DNA of 64,000 nt from contig NC_079210.1 in the NCBI RefSeq assembly GCF_026745355.1, positions 4,156,784-4,220,783 on the forward strand. The letters are read 5' to 3'. This DNA comes from Beta vulgaris subsp. vulgaris (Eukaryota; Streptophyta; Magnoliopsida; Caryophyllales; Amaranthaceae). Position numbers and translations under genes: made by a program. Below the pieces are notes generated by a model. The model did not search any database and was not told the origin of the DNA. It saw only the letters and a program-made list of their open reading frames with translations. Shown in pieces: positions 24,965-37,200 of the stretch; position 1 is the stretch's first letter, and every line of letters begins with the position of its first letter.

Positions 24965-25908
24965 GGGGTGAGAAGAAGTGGTGGTCAACGCATCGGAGAT
25001 GGAAGTCAAAGGAGAGAGATTAGGATTGATTGAAATGGTATTAAGCCATCAACGTTTGTTTTTGAAGGTTTGATTTGATTCTGATACTCCACGTTTGTTT
25101 GAGAATTGAGATGGCGGGTTGAGTTGAGTGATGGGATAATAATATAAACAAGTTTGGGACCCACATAGACATAGTAACTGATTTTTGTTTTTTATTAAGA
25201 AAGGAGGTTTGGGTGGGAAGCTATTAGGGAATTTCCTAGCTCTTGTTCATTGGAAAAATATAATTTACTTTTTTTCCTTTTACTTTGATCATTTCTTTTG
25301 TCAAATAATATAAGTTGTAATACATGTATATTAGTAGATTTTTTTTTTGCATGTTATGGGTGTGTCATATTAACGTTTTATTTTTCAATTAGTTATTTAT
25401 CAGTGTTATAAAAATTTGATTCAAACAAACATTTATAATCAATTTTATTTTTCAAAATATGTTTTTCTTAAATCAACTTTTCGTTGGTTTTTTTAGTTAT
25501 TTGTCTATCATTATTCGAATATAGCATTAAGAGAAGAAAACATATAAAACAGAAGGAAGCTTGTGTTCAAATAAAATGGAAGAATTTGTATACCAGGTTC
25601 AATCGTTTAATATTAATAAAGTAGAAGAGTTTAATTTATATAATAGAGATTATCGAATAGAAATCAATATTTATTGTTTTAAAATATTATCTGTATAATC
25701 ATTAATATGAAATTCAAGTTTTTATTTTTTTCTTATGATTGTGTCAATCAAGTTAGATTGTCAATTTAATTTTTAATCGAAGCTTTCACATATATGTAAG
25801 CAGAGAAAATCATTCTCTTTAATTTTATTTAATTGAAATTTTGAATTGAATTCCATTTAAGGTTTTCAATATGTATGGCAAGTAGGAAGAAGAAAATATT
25901 ATTTAATA
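24965..25908. other. LBP/BPI promoter side and AT-rich spacer
   Basis: The first few hundred bases upstream (in minus orientation) of the LBP/BPI start codon at 24964 must contain its 5' UTR and promoter, but no clear TATA box could be chosen. The remainder is plain AT-rich DNA with no gene. Confidence 0.4.
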
Positions 25909-26226
25909 CTCCCTCCGTTTCCTAAAGATCTTCCCACTTACTGTTCCTACAGATACCAAAGAAAATCAAGTTGTGTGGGGCATGGTGTGAGTGAAGTAGG
26001 AGAGAGAAAGTGGTTAAGATAAATAAACAAATAGAAAGGGGTTAAAGTAGGAGAGAGAAAGGGAGTAAAATTGAATTAATAATGTAGTGGTGGACCATAT
26101 GATATTGACATGAGAGGATAAATTGGGAAATTTGTTTTGCCAAATAAGGAATAAAGCAAAAGAGGGAAGATCTTTTGGAAACACCCTTAAACGGAAAGAG
26201 GGAAAATCTTTAGGAAACGGAGGGAG
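25909..26226. mobile_element. Stowaway-type MITE, 318 bp
   Basis: The left end CTCCCTCCGTTTCCTAAAGA and the right end TCTTTAGGAAACGGAGGGAG are exact inverted copies over 20 bp, with TA on both sides. It is a young or well-kept member. Confidence 0.9.
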
Positions 26227-26528
26227 TATACGATAATTTAAATTCATTAAGAATATATCAGACTTTTTATAAGGGGATACCATCTTCTTTCCCCATTCAC
26301 TTATATAATAGAAATTAAACCATATAGAGGATATCATCGAGTTATATTTGTTTTTGATGATTATTTGAAAACATTATATTTGTGTTATGAGATAAGGAAC
26401 ACATATTTTTAATACTCGGGCCATATTTTCCCATAACATGTATGTTAGGATTTATGTGCATTCACGTGTTCCCCTTAAAATAAATGTATATTGACTTGTA
26501 ATAATAAAAGTTTGTAGTATAACTGTAT

Positions 26529-27170
26529 AAGGCTTTGTTCGACAACAATAGTTATGTTAGTAGTTTTTAGCTGTGAAAGTAGTTGATAATTGTACTGGTA
26601 GTTATTAGTGGTTGGTGTATAGTTGTCCAAATAGTTGTATAAGATTTTGATGTTCGGTAAAAGACGTTGACAAAGTAGTTATTTACAAATAACTAGTTAA
26701 AAACTCAAAGGAAACTTTAATATATAATTTATACGCCACTAAGAGCTATCCAAAAGCTACAAATTATAGCTTTTGACAAATGAGTTAATCTTACATGAAC
26801 CTGGTCCACACTAATATTATTGTGGACCAAATCAACTTATTTAACAGAGTGATACTTTTTTTCATATAGTAGCCTTTAAAAATCTTAAGTTACACTATAT
26901 TGTCATTATTTATCACAGTGAACGTTTTTTTTTTTTTGATATAGTCACTCTTTCTTACATTAGTTTATCATGATGAAATTTTCAGTCTGTGACATAGTAA
27001 CCTTTTTTTTCACATAGTCAAACTTTAAACACTACAATAATATTACTTATACCTCTAAAAGCTACTTGTACCAGTACCTAATCAAACAATACTATTTATC
27101 TTAATTAGTCTTTTGACTCAGTCAAAACACTAAAAGCTACTTCAAAAATTCGTGCCAAACACGCCCACAA
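26529..27170. mobile_element. Possible hAT-type nonautonomous element
   Basis: The left end AAGGCTTTGTTCGACAACA and the right end, read inverted, GGGCGTGTTTGGCACGAATT are weakly alike and resemble hAT MITE termini in plants. Internal AGTAGTT / AACTACT-type reiterations occur. No target duplication was found, so this is tentative. Confidence 0.3.
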
Positions 27171-27334
27171 TATGACATTTGCCATAAGTTGGAAGATATT
27201 AATGTAGAGGAAATCATCAATTTCTCACTATCTTTTAGTTCATTCCATTATTTTCATAACACTTCCTTTGTATATTTTATTTATTTATTTATTTATTTTG
27301 AGGGATCTTTGCTTGTAGTTTAGAATTATTAAGA

Positions 27335-27615
27335 CTAGTTTTTTATATGCACGCGATGTGTGCGAAAATACGTAGAATTTTTTTATAGTTAATATAGAAA
27401 ATTAAATTAATTGTTAATTATATTTAATAAATTAGGGATATTTGAATTGTTGATGGTTTTCTTTTTGTAATGTCTTTTTTTATTTTTTAAATTAATTAGG
27501 TAGTTTTCTTTTTATTTTTAAATTAAAGTAAGCAGTTAGAATAGAGATGTAATGAGGGTAAAATGGGATTTCTAATATTTTGGTGTCCTACCCCTCTTCC
27601 CATATAGAATAGAGA
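27335..27615 (-). mobile_element. Nonautonomous Helitron, 281 bp
   Basis: On the minus strand it starts TCTCTATTCTATATGGGAAG after an A and ends CTAG before a T, the A-T target of Helitrons. A hairpin-forming GCACGCGATGTGTGC (27349-27363) lies 10 bp from the 3' end. It is the reverse-orientation sister of 46170-46454. Confidence 0.85.
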
Positions 27616-28234
27616 TTAATATTTAACAATGTGGCCCACCCTTCACCTTATAGGCATGATTGCTTAAGAAGATTTGACATAATTTTCGTAATTTTATGAA
27701 TTTTATAAATGCATTTTAACGTATATTTATATATATTTAAATATTTAAATAATTTATTTCTTAAAAGGTTGACTATTTGAAAGTCAAAAGAATTATTTAA
27801 TGATTTTAAATAATTAAATATTTTATTTAGTCATACTTTGAAAATTATCTCTATTCTATATGTGAAGAAAGATAGGACACTAAAATATTTAACCCCAATT
27901 TTACCCTCAATAAATTAAGCAAATAACAAAACCTTTCCAAGAAAAAAAAGGAAAACAAAAGGCTTTAAAAAAATAAACAAAAATTATTAAAAGAGACGGT
28001 CTAATTTTAATATAAAAGTAGACCTAGTAACTAAATGGATTAAACTAGTAACCGAAATAAATTAACCTAGTCACTATTGGGCTTTAATATTGGGCTTAAC
28101 ATTGCCTAATTTTAATTTAAAAGTAGGCGGTCTCTTACAAGACAAAAACGAAGAAAATCGTATAACTCAATAGAAAATAAAAAAGCCCTATTTTAGTTGA
28201 AGAACTCCACAAATAACCAACCCCGTAACTTCTA

Positions 28235-29235
28235 AAGGTGTTGTCACAAATAATTTTTGGAGAGTTTTAGAAGGAAAAAATAATGGGCAGCAGAAGGATT
28301 TTGATAGAATCGACACTGATTGCGTGAATACCGAGGTGGTTTATTCTACGTCTGAGTCTGTTTGTATTCCTCCTCCTCCCACTACTATCACTTCCTCTTT
28401 CTTACCGCCAACTAGTTCGCAACACATGGCGGACAATGATTTAACTCCATCAGTTTTAAAACTAAATCCCTCAATGCAAGATTCTACCATGCATAACACT
28501 TCTTCTATCTCTGAAAAAACCAACCTTCTGTCTTCTGCTTCTCTTGAGAATGAAACCCCCCATGGAAAATCATCCGTCGCCTCCCCCTGTATCAACATCT
28601 CCTCAAATAACCTCCCCAATCCCCCTTCTTCTCCCTCCTCCTCACTCATCATCCCTGATTCCACCAATAAACTCAACTTGTCCACTGATCCTTCGTCCTT
28701 CATCTTCAACAACTCTACCCCCACATCCAAAGCCCCAAAATCCAACTCCTCCATTAACTCCGAAATTACTAAACCTATTTCCATCCCAACCTCAACCTCT
28801 TCTATGGACAACCCTGGAATCCCCAATAACTTCAGCAAAGATGGAATTAATGACGAACACTCTAAAAACCATTTGCCCGAAAAATCCATCCTTTCTTTCA
28901 CTAGCCGGTTCGCAAAGACCTCCAGAGATAGTGTCAAGAAACATGCAACCCCCTCCCTCAAACATTCCGACCTTTCCCTTGCTATTAAAAAGTCACGGAC
29001 TCGATCTAGAGTCGACCAAGTTCAATATTGTGATGTTTTACATCCAAAGGGAAGTGGTAGGAATTCAACTAGAATCTCGTCACTCGCTGTTTGTGAAGGA
29101 GAAATTAGAGATAAATACCATGGTAAGTCCGATCAGTCTGATGGATACCTGGAGTTTGGGCATGTCACAAATATGGAAGGATTGGGAAGAGTTTCTCCCT
29201 CAACCATCACGGAAAGGGAAGGAAGTGTTGAATAG
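28235..29235 (+). pseudogene. LINE ORF1 remnant, Ser/Pro/Asn-rich C-terminal part
   Basis: The frame is open from about 28235, with no ATG near the truncated left end, to TAG at 29233-29235. The product is low-complexity, rich in Ser, Pro, Asn and Thr, with a basic stretch (AIKKSRTRSR). It matches the tail region expected between the ORF1 zinc knuckle and ORF2 in plant LINEs. The N-terminal DUF4283 and CCHC parts are missing because of 5' truncation. Confidence 0.6.
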
Positions 29236-29272
29236 CGCTCCTGGAAAACCGAAGTCTCTTCCTAACCTTAAG

Positions 29273-30451
29273 ATGAAGATTATTATTTGGAATGTTCGCG
29301 GAGCCTCGAATAACACATTTGTTCCCCATGCATGGGATGTTGTTAGGCTTAACAAACCTTCTATCTTTATCAAATTTGAGACTAAGGCGGAGGAATGTCG
29401 TGCGCGTCAAGTCACAAGATTGCTAGGGTTTGATGATTTTAAAGCTATCCCTCCACATGGGTTGAAAGGTGGTATTTGGCTTATGTGGAAAAAATCCATT
29501 GAATTAGTGAGCTGGAGTGAGGTTTCCCCTTACTACTTTCATTAACTTTTTAAATTCATCCCTAAACATCCTGAAGTGCTTCTCACTGGAATCCATGCTC
29601 CATGTACGGCGAGAGAACGACATGAGTTATGGAAAAACATGGAACAAAATCTTCCTCCTGATCAAACTCCGTGGATGGTTGTTGGTGATCTCAATGAGGT
29701 TCGAAGTCAATCTGAAAAATCCGGGGGTAGGGCTTTTCGTAACTCTCAATGTCAGGCTTTAAATTCTTTCATGGACGCTGCATGTCTTGTGGATCTTGGA
29801 TTTGATGGAAACCCATTTACGTGGACTAATGCAAGAGAAGGGGCTGCTCTTATCCGAGAGAGATTAGATAGAGCCTTAGCTAACCACACATGGATCTCGG
29901 CTTTTCCGGGAACCCAGAATCAAGATAAAGTAGCCCTGAATGCACAGCGAATCATAGCATGGAAACCACCGGTTCATGGATACCTTAAACTTAACACTGA
30001 TGGATCCTGGAAGGCAAATGATAAGGCTAGTGGGGGAGGGGTGATCAGGCGAACTGACGGATCTTGGTTTATGGGCTTCTCCATTAAGTTTCGGGAAGTT
30101 AACCCAGCAGCAGCGGAGCTCATTACCATCAGGGAGGGGCTTTCTATGGCAAAGGATCATAATATTTCAAGACTAGAAGTTGAGACGGATGCTCAAGCAC
30201 TGAAGATCATGCTGGACAAAGCGGAACATCATCCTCATCATCAGCTAAGTGCAATTATATGCGATATCGTTAAGCTTATTAAAACCAACTGGGTTGTGAT
30301 CTTCCTTCATGCAAAAAGGGATGCTAATATGGTTACTCATAACTTAGCTAGGTTTGGAATGAACATGGAGGTTGATAAAACCACACACACAGCTCCACCA
30401 CAATGTGTAATGAAGGAATACATGCAGGAACTAGTGAATCCAATGGCGTAG
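29273..30451 (+). pseudogene. LINE ORF2 with the RT deleted: endonuclease joined to RNase H
   Basis: ATG 29273 opens MKIIIWNVRGASN, the start of an APE-type endonuclease. One in-frame TAA at 29543-29545 interrupts it, after which GIHAPCTARERHELW, WMVVGDLNEV, FTWTN and RERLDRALAN continue the domain. Near 29915-29945 the frame passes straight into RNase H (LKLNTDGSWKAN, AAAELITIREGL, VETDAQALKI, KRDANMVTHNLA), which keeps its acidic residues. The whole reverse transcriptase, about 700 residues in a complete relative, is missing, yet the frame stays open across the junction to TAG 30449. It cannot transpose by itself. Confidence 0.8.
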
Positions 30452-30828
30452 ATTCAATCAGCTTCTTAAGGTGGATTTGTATGAATATTCTGATAGTGTT
30501 TTTGTTGGGAAACTGTAGTCTGCTTTATTTTGCTTATTTTGTAGTTTTCATTAAGGATGGATTTTGTAATGTTCTAAATTAAGTAATATCACTCCTCGTT
30601 TTGTGTTAAAAAAAAAAAACTCCCACAAATATCTGATAAACACATCTATTGTTTTCTTTTTAAAAAGAAAAACAATTTCACAACACACTATGCAAATAGA
30701 TGTTGCTCCCCTTTTTTTCCCATATTCTCCTTCCTCTTCTACATCCAAAAAATTTAACATGTTGGTTTCCTCCTCTTCTTTGACCTCTATACAAACATTG
30801 ATTAAGATAATTAGAAGATTATGATTTA

Positions 30829-31085
30829 CTTCCTCTGTATTTTTTTTATCTTTTCTACTTTGACTTTGCACGTTTGTCAATGCACTTATTCTACATTAAA
30901 TATCTTTCGTTACATATTAGTAAAAATTATAATAATTGAATATTAATAAAGTACTCATTGAGACGAATCAAAAGAGACACCATATGACTATGTTTTTTCT
31001 TATATATTGAGAAAAATCTAAAAGATTTTCTCTAATTGTGAATAGTTTCAAGATTACAAAAGATAAAAAAAAAATACAGAGGGAG
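30829..31085. mobile_element. Stowaway-type MITE
   Basis: Inverted ends CTTCCTCTGTATTTTTTTTA and, on the other strand, CTCCCTCTGTATTTTTTTTT. It is flanked by TA on both sides. Confidence 0.8.
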
Positions 31086-31561
31086 TACTCTTCAGCAAAC
31101 ATAAATAAGTAATTTCATTGATTTACATTTTTTGAACAAGTAACTCTTACTAAACAACTCATCTGGCATATTCTTTGTATGATTTTTATTTATGGGATAG
31201 TGAGAAAGAAAACGCCATTTGCAAACATTGTAATTGATTACATAACTTTTTACCAAGAGCCACAAAGAACGAGTGATCAGGTATTTGTTAGTTATATATA
31301 TACAATTGTAAATCGATTTTTTCTAGAAATATTTTTTTTATAAAATAAAAGAAGGAATTTTGTAACTAATATCTTCATTAAGAAGTGAGTGAAGGTAATG
31401 AAGAATATGTTGACCTTTACCAGAAGTTGAAAACTATAAGCCATTAGGTTGTACTTAAATTGTAGAAACTATATAAAAGTAAATCAAAATTGGAAAATTG
31501 AAAAGCACTCAGTATGATCAGGTAATCACATAATAAATCACTGTTTTTACAATTTAATTTA

Positions 31562-31937
31562 GAGTTTTTCTACGTTATACCCTTGTATTTTTTTCAATTT
31601 CTACGTTGTACCCCAGGCTTTTCAAAATTCCACACAGTACCCTTAAACTTACCTTTTTCAACGGACAATGCCCCTACCGCTGATTATACATCATTAATTT
31701 CGTCTATTTTTTATATTCCGGTGGAACGAATCTAATTAGTGAATAACCTTCTAAGGGTTAAACTATGTATAAGTCAAATTAGTTCCAATAAAAATAAATG
31801 AAATTAATGACATATAATCAGCAGTTTGGGCATCGTGCATTAAAAAAGGTAAGCTTGAGGGTACCGTGCAGAATTTTTAAAAAGTTGGGGTAAAACGTAG
31901 AAATTGAAGAAACACAAGGGTATAACGTAGAAAATCC
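31562..31937. mobile_element. Mutator-type MITE with long TIRs and 9-bp target duplication
   Basis: Arms of roughly 140 bp are inverted copies of one another. The left starts GAGTTTTTCTACGTTATACC and the right, inverted, starts GGATTTTCTACGTTATACCC. The element is bordered by an exact 9-bp repeat, TTTAATTTA, at 31553-31561 and 31938-31946. Long TIRs plus a 9-bp duplication are the marks of the Mutator superfamily. There is no coding capacity. Confidence 0.85.
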
Positions 31938-32091
31938 TTTAATTTAATAAATACATCATTCATTTTCACAGTATGAGCAAATCGGTTTTTTTAAAAAAGT
32001 TTTTTTGGGAAAATTATTTCAAGTTATATATGTAAACAACTAACTTTATTTTACAGATGTTTTCGCACGCATCGCGTGCTTATTAGGCTAG

Positions 32092-34197
32092 TTTAAATAG
32101 TTTAAGCATCTTTGAGTTTAGTAAAAAAAGATTTTGAAATAGGTTGGAGGAACCCAACTACACTAAAGAACCCAATCATTAAATATTATTGAAAGCTCAA
32201 ACACAATTTCCTAAGTCCACAAGGGTTAACTATATAAACCACAAAACCCTAAATTTTCCCCACATTAAACATACTCTATTTTCTCTCTCTTCCTCCTCCT
32301 CTTTTTCGGCCCTCACCCTTCTCCCTCTCTCTCTCCCAATTTTCTCTCCTCCTCTCGTCACTCGCCGCCCAACCTGTTGTGCCGCCGGTGGTCCCCCTCA
32401 ACCTCCCTCCTCTTACGGCGTGTCCTCCCTCCTTTTGGTTTATTTCTTCCTCCTCTATTTTTATTTAATGTTAAGATCATGTTTTTAAGGATTGATTTAA
32501 CGTTTTCATGTTTAAAGTTTATACTTTGATGATTTAAATAAAAATTTCAGATTATGTAATTTATATGGTGAAGACGTGAAGTAATTTAAATTCAGATTTA
32601 GTTATTATGTTGAAACTAAGATTTTAAGTATCAAAGTATGGATTTTTAGGGTTTTATGACTTGCAAAATTATAGTACTATAGTATAGTTTATGAAGTTGA
32701 ATACTCTTATGATTATAATTAATCATGTTTCAGAGGATTTTAAACACATTATAAGTTGTTGGAATTTTTATTAATTATTATGCTTATGATGGAGTTTTAC
32801 TTGTCAAAGTATGAGTTTTTGAGGAATTTTAATGACTAGTATGATAATACTATACTAGGAGTCTAAGAGGTATTAATAGTTGAATTTTTAATGATTAAAA
32901 AGGTTTTTAAACACTTTTAGAGAGGGTTTAAAATATTTTAATATTTGCTGGAAAGAGTATTGAAATTGCTGGAAAGAGTATTGATTATTGGTAATGTTGG
33001 TATTTGGTAGGCGGAGAATTCTCTTTACGCGACTTCTAAGATTGTTAAAGTGGCATTGCATTTTGTCTACATAAGGTACGTACATACCTATGTGTTGATT
33101 GGATTAGTATTATGTTATGAAGATGAGATTGATATAGTATCATGTATAGGGAAATATTTATAGTTCATATTGTGATTTATATTCAAGTGAAATTGCATGT
33201 TTTATAATGTTGTGTGAAGCATGTTGATTATATTATGTTTGTATGGATGATTGATGCAAGCATATTGGATTGTAAACTTTATTTTTCAATTCACATGATA
33301 GATGGATTAATAATTATGTTGTTATTGGATCATGAATTGGATTATTTCATTCCCTCTGATTATTTTATTTACTTCATGAGGATCGTGCGTGGGCTTTATT
33401 TGGTAAGTTAGTTATTCACCTATGGAAAAGGTTGGTTGATTGTTGACTTTGATCAATAAATAAATAAAGGTTGGTTGATTATTGACTTAGATCAATAAAT
33501 ATATAATGGTTGGTTATGAAACTAATAATGGACTATTCTTGGATTGTTAAGTTGTTGATTACCTTATCTAATCCTAAGATAAAAATGGAAGTTTTTATGT
33601 ATCCTTGATGATTATAGTGTTTGTCTTACTTTTGTGAGTCATAACAAATAAATAATTTATTAATCGTTTAAAGTGGAAAGTGAATAACAATAAACTTTAG
33701 ACTTGTGCACGTCTCAAGTGTTGGACTACTATGAGTTGAAGTACATGGTGATAGCCTATGACTTTTCTTGGGACCGGATTGATTACATTGTCCTATTTTT
33801 ATTTAAAAAGGTTCTTCGATATCATAGGTTAGGGGAGTATGGAGTCGTGTCCGTATTTCAATTCGTCTTCTAAATTGAAGAATGGTTTGGTTTGGACAAT
33901 TCTTTTCATTGCCTATTCCATCTAAATTAATTAATTTATTAGTTGTGGAGCCAAGTTCAGTAAAGTTAGTCTGTCATGTTATTATATTATTATTATTTCA
34001 TCTTTGCCTTAATCTTTATTAGTATCATATTAGGTTTTATATATATTATTTACTATGTAGTACTCAACTTTACTGATCACGTGCTTTCATGTATATGTTG
34101 ATCATGACTATGCCTTATTGATCATGTGATGACCCGTTTAGTGAACAGTCTCTCGGAATTAATAGTGCATCGTCCATTTCAGGTCTGAAGATGATGC
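32092..34197 (+). mobile_element. Probable left part of an LTR-retrotransposon remnant
   Basis: A TATA-box-like CTATATAAACC near 32229 is followed by a pyrimidine-rich leader and no lasting reading frame. The sequence resumes across the LINE insertion at 39733 and ends at 39998 with GTTGGGGTGTTACA, a typical terminus of long plant LTRs. No matching start (TGTAACACC type) and no second LTR were found, so this may be a truncated solo LTR. A 39-bp tandem repeat lies at 33430-33516. Confidence 0.3.
33430..33516. repeat. 39-bp tandem repeat, 2.2 copies
   Basis: Units starting GGTTGGTTGATT begin at 33430 and 33469, and a partial unit begins at 33508. They differ by a few bases. Confidence 0.75.
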
Positions 34198-34245
34198 TTC
34201 ATGGGTTTGATATTTTTTTTTTTTGAAAGGAAAATAGTGCATTAC

Positions 34246-37200
34246 TTAATCAAGGGACAGGGTGTCCATGAGTACATACGGTGAGACATTGTTGGGACAG
34301 TGATTAATCCAACATTGCTCGATACCAAGAGGCACTATTTTAGCAAGGTGATGGGCAACATAATTCCCACCCCTTTTCACATGAGAGAAACTAATAGCAT
34401 GAAAATCAGTACAAAGAGAGATGATATCCCCTAGTATCGCATCCAAGTCCGAAAAAAAGATAGCATTCTTGGAGAGACGAGAGACAATAACCTGTGCATC
34501 CAATTCAATGATCACCTCTTTAAGCCCTTGCTTCTTCGCCCAGACCATAGCCAAGTGAATTGCCTTAGCTTCAGCTACATCAGGCGGCCACCAAGCTCGA
34601 TGTCGTCTCACAGCAGCGAATAAGACTCGTCCCCCATTATCCCTTGCTACGGCACCTAGACCCACTTGTCCTTCCTCGCTAAGGGACGCATCTGTGTTGA
34701 TCTTCACTAATCCACCCACTGGCGCTTGCCACTTATCAGCACTAGGGACCCCCAGCCTCTTCGAACCAGCATAGATACGCTGGGTGTAAAGATTGTGCTC
34801 GTCAACTTGGCGGAATACACGCTGTGCCAAGACTTCAAGGGGCACGCACTTGTTGTCAAAAACGAATGTGTTACGTTCAAACCAAATGTTCCATGCTAGA
34901 AAACAGCCACGCTGCACCAACTTTGCATCCAACTCGCCCCACTTCGAAACCATCTCAAGTACATCCATCTCAGAATGCCCCCTAATCATTTCGCTACACC
35001 CACAATCAACCCATAGCCTGCGAATCCTTTCACATTCAAATAGAGCATGCTGGACCGTTTCATCAACATCGGGACACCAAGGACAGGGGGCCGTCTCTAT
35101 GATGTGCCGAGCCTTGAGAGAGGCTCGAACAGGGAGCGTGCCAGTGCACACTCTCCACAGAAAGTGTCGAGCCTTAGGTGAGATCTCCAAATTCCATAAT
35201 CCGACCCAAGCTTTATGAAAGTCATCTAGATTTCCTCCTTTCCCCAACATGTAAGCAGTGCGAACCGTGTATTTTCCATCTTTCGAGTAGGCCCACATCA
35301 AATCATCAACACCTCCCCGAGAGCTAAGAGGGATAGCTAGGATGCATTTCATATCTCTTGCATTGAAGTGTTGTTCAAGGAGCTCGATACGCCATTCCAT
35401 CTTCTCGTAATCAATCAAGTCACCCACAACTTTTAAGCCCTCAACTTCCTCACTCTCTATAAATCTAGCCCTCTCATCACCAATCCAAGGATCCTTCCAG
35501 ATATCAATGTATTTCCCACTTCCCACTCTAAACATAATCCCCTCTTTCACCAAACTTTTGGCGCTCCAAATACTTCTCCAAGAGAAGCTAGTGGAGTACC
35601 CTAGACTTGCATTAAGCACATCACTATTAGGATAGTATTTTGCCTTCAATACACGACTCAGAAGAGAGCTTTTATAGTGAATGAGTCGCCATACCTGTCT
35701 TCCCAACAAAGCATCATTGAAAACCGCTAGATCCTTAAATCCTAATCCACCCATACACTTTGGCCGACACAATTTACTCCAACTCATCCAGTGCATCTTT
35801 CGAGCCTCACCCTGTCCACCCCACCAGAATCGAGCCATAGCTGAGCTAATTTCCTGAATAATAGCCATTGGGAACTTATACACACCCATAAGATAAGAAG
35901 GAATAGCCTGTATGACAGCTTTTATCAACACCTCTTTCCCTGCCCTTGAAAGTAACTTTTCTTTCCAGCCTCTCAATTTCTTCCACACACGATCAATGAT
36001 AGAACGGAACATCAATCTTTTCGAATTGGCACAAACAGTAGGAATACCCAAATACTTCTAATGTTTCTCAACTTGCTTCATCTGGAGCAGATTAATCAAT
36101 TCATCTTTTCGTTCCCTGCTGACACCTTTACTAAAGGACACCTCCGACTTTTCATAGTTAATTTTCTGCCCGGATGCTTTCTCATATTGGTTGAGAATAT
36201 CAACTATTGTTAAGCATTCCTGTCGGGTGGCTCGAGTAAAAAGTAAGCTATCGTCTGCGAAAAGAAGATGTGATACCTCGGGCCCATTTCTGCTAGCTTT
36301 GGCACCATGAAGAACCCTATCATTAACCTTCTGCTGAATCATCTGCGAAAAAGCATCAGCAACAAGGATGAAGAGAAAGGGAGAGAGGGGGTCTCCCTGT
36401 CGTAGACCCCTTGCTGGAGAAACAGAACCACACACCTTCCCATTGATCAGGAAGGAATAAGAAACCGTAGACACACATATCATCACCAGATTCACCCATC
36501 GTCCATCAAAGCCCATGGTAAGAAGGAGTTTACGCAGAAAACCCCATTCAACTCTGTCGTAGGCTTTGCTCATATCTAACTTCATAGCCATAATTTCGGT
36601 TCTACTTTTATTACGTTGCTTCATCGTGTGAAAGAGTTCCAGCGCAATCAAGGAATTGTCTGTTATCAAACGTTCAGGAACAAAAGCACTCTGATTCTCC
36701 GTAACAATGGCAGGGAGAATCTTTTTAAGCCTAATAACAAGAGCTTTAGATGCGATCTTATACAACACATTACACAAACTTATGGGCCTAAATTCAGATA
36801 CGACAGTAGGGGATTTGACTTTAGGAATAAGAGCAACATTAGTACAATTTACATCATCAGGGAAATAAATGCCATGTAAAATATTGCTCACAAAATCAAA
36901 TACCTCATCACCGATTATATGCCAGAACCTCTGATAAAAGATAGCGTGCATACCGTTAGGGCCAGGGGCTTTACATGGATGCATTTGGCTAAGAGCAGAA
37001 TATATCTCCTCCTTAGAGTAGGGCTGCATAAGCTCTGCATTCATCTCGTCCGTGATGGGTTTTCGAACATGCTTCAGAACTTCACCAAACTGTTCAGCAG
37101 ATGGATTATCTGAAGTGAAAATATTTTGAAAATATTTTTCCACCTCAACTTCTATCTCGGCTTCTTCTGTTTTCCAACATCCCGAACTATCATAAAGGCC

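Larger units (their letters stand above)
28216..30617 (+). mobile_element. 5'-truncated LINE with internal deletion
   Basis: The 3' end is an A run at about 30608-30619. Imperfect flanking repeats AACTCCACAAATA (28203-28215) and AACTCCCACAAATA (30618-30631) look like the target duplication. Inside are the C-terminal part of ORF1 (to 29235) and an ORF2 from 29273 that retains endonuclease and RNase H but lacks the reverse transcriptase. Confidence 0.8.
27848..32091 (+). mobile_element. Segment bounded by Helitron termini, 4.2 kb composite
   Basis: The left end TCTCTATTCTATATGTGAAG at 27848 follows an A and is homologous for about 55 bp to the small Helitrons at 27335-27615 and 46170-46454. 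The right end has the hairpin GCACGCATCGCGTGC (32065-32079) and CTAG at 32088-32091 before a T. Between them lie a LINE, a Stowaway-type MITE and a Mutator-type MITE. Either one Helitron grew by nested insertion, or two separate Helitron remnants happen to supply the two ends. Confidence 0.5.

Noticed and set aside
28341..28961. Minus-strand 206-codon frame opposite LINE ORF1
   Set aside because: It is the complement of the Ser/Pro-rich ORF1 remnant, low in complexity, and has no supporting similarity.
32189..32488. 99-codon frame after a TATA-like box, considered as a small secreted protein gene
   Set aside because: It is pyrimidine-rich leader sequence of a probable LTR; the frame has no domain and an Ser/Leu/Pro bias expected from CT-rich DNA.
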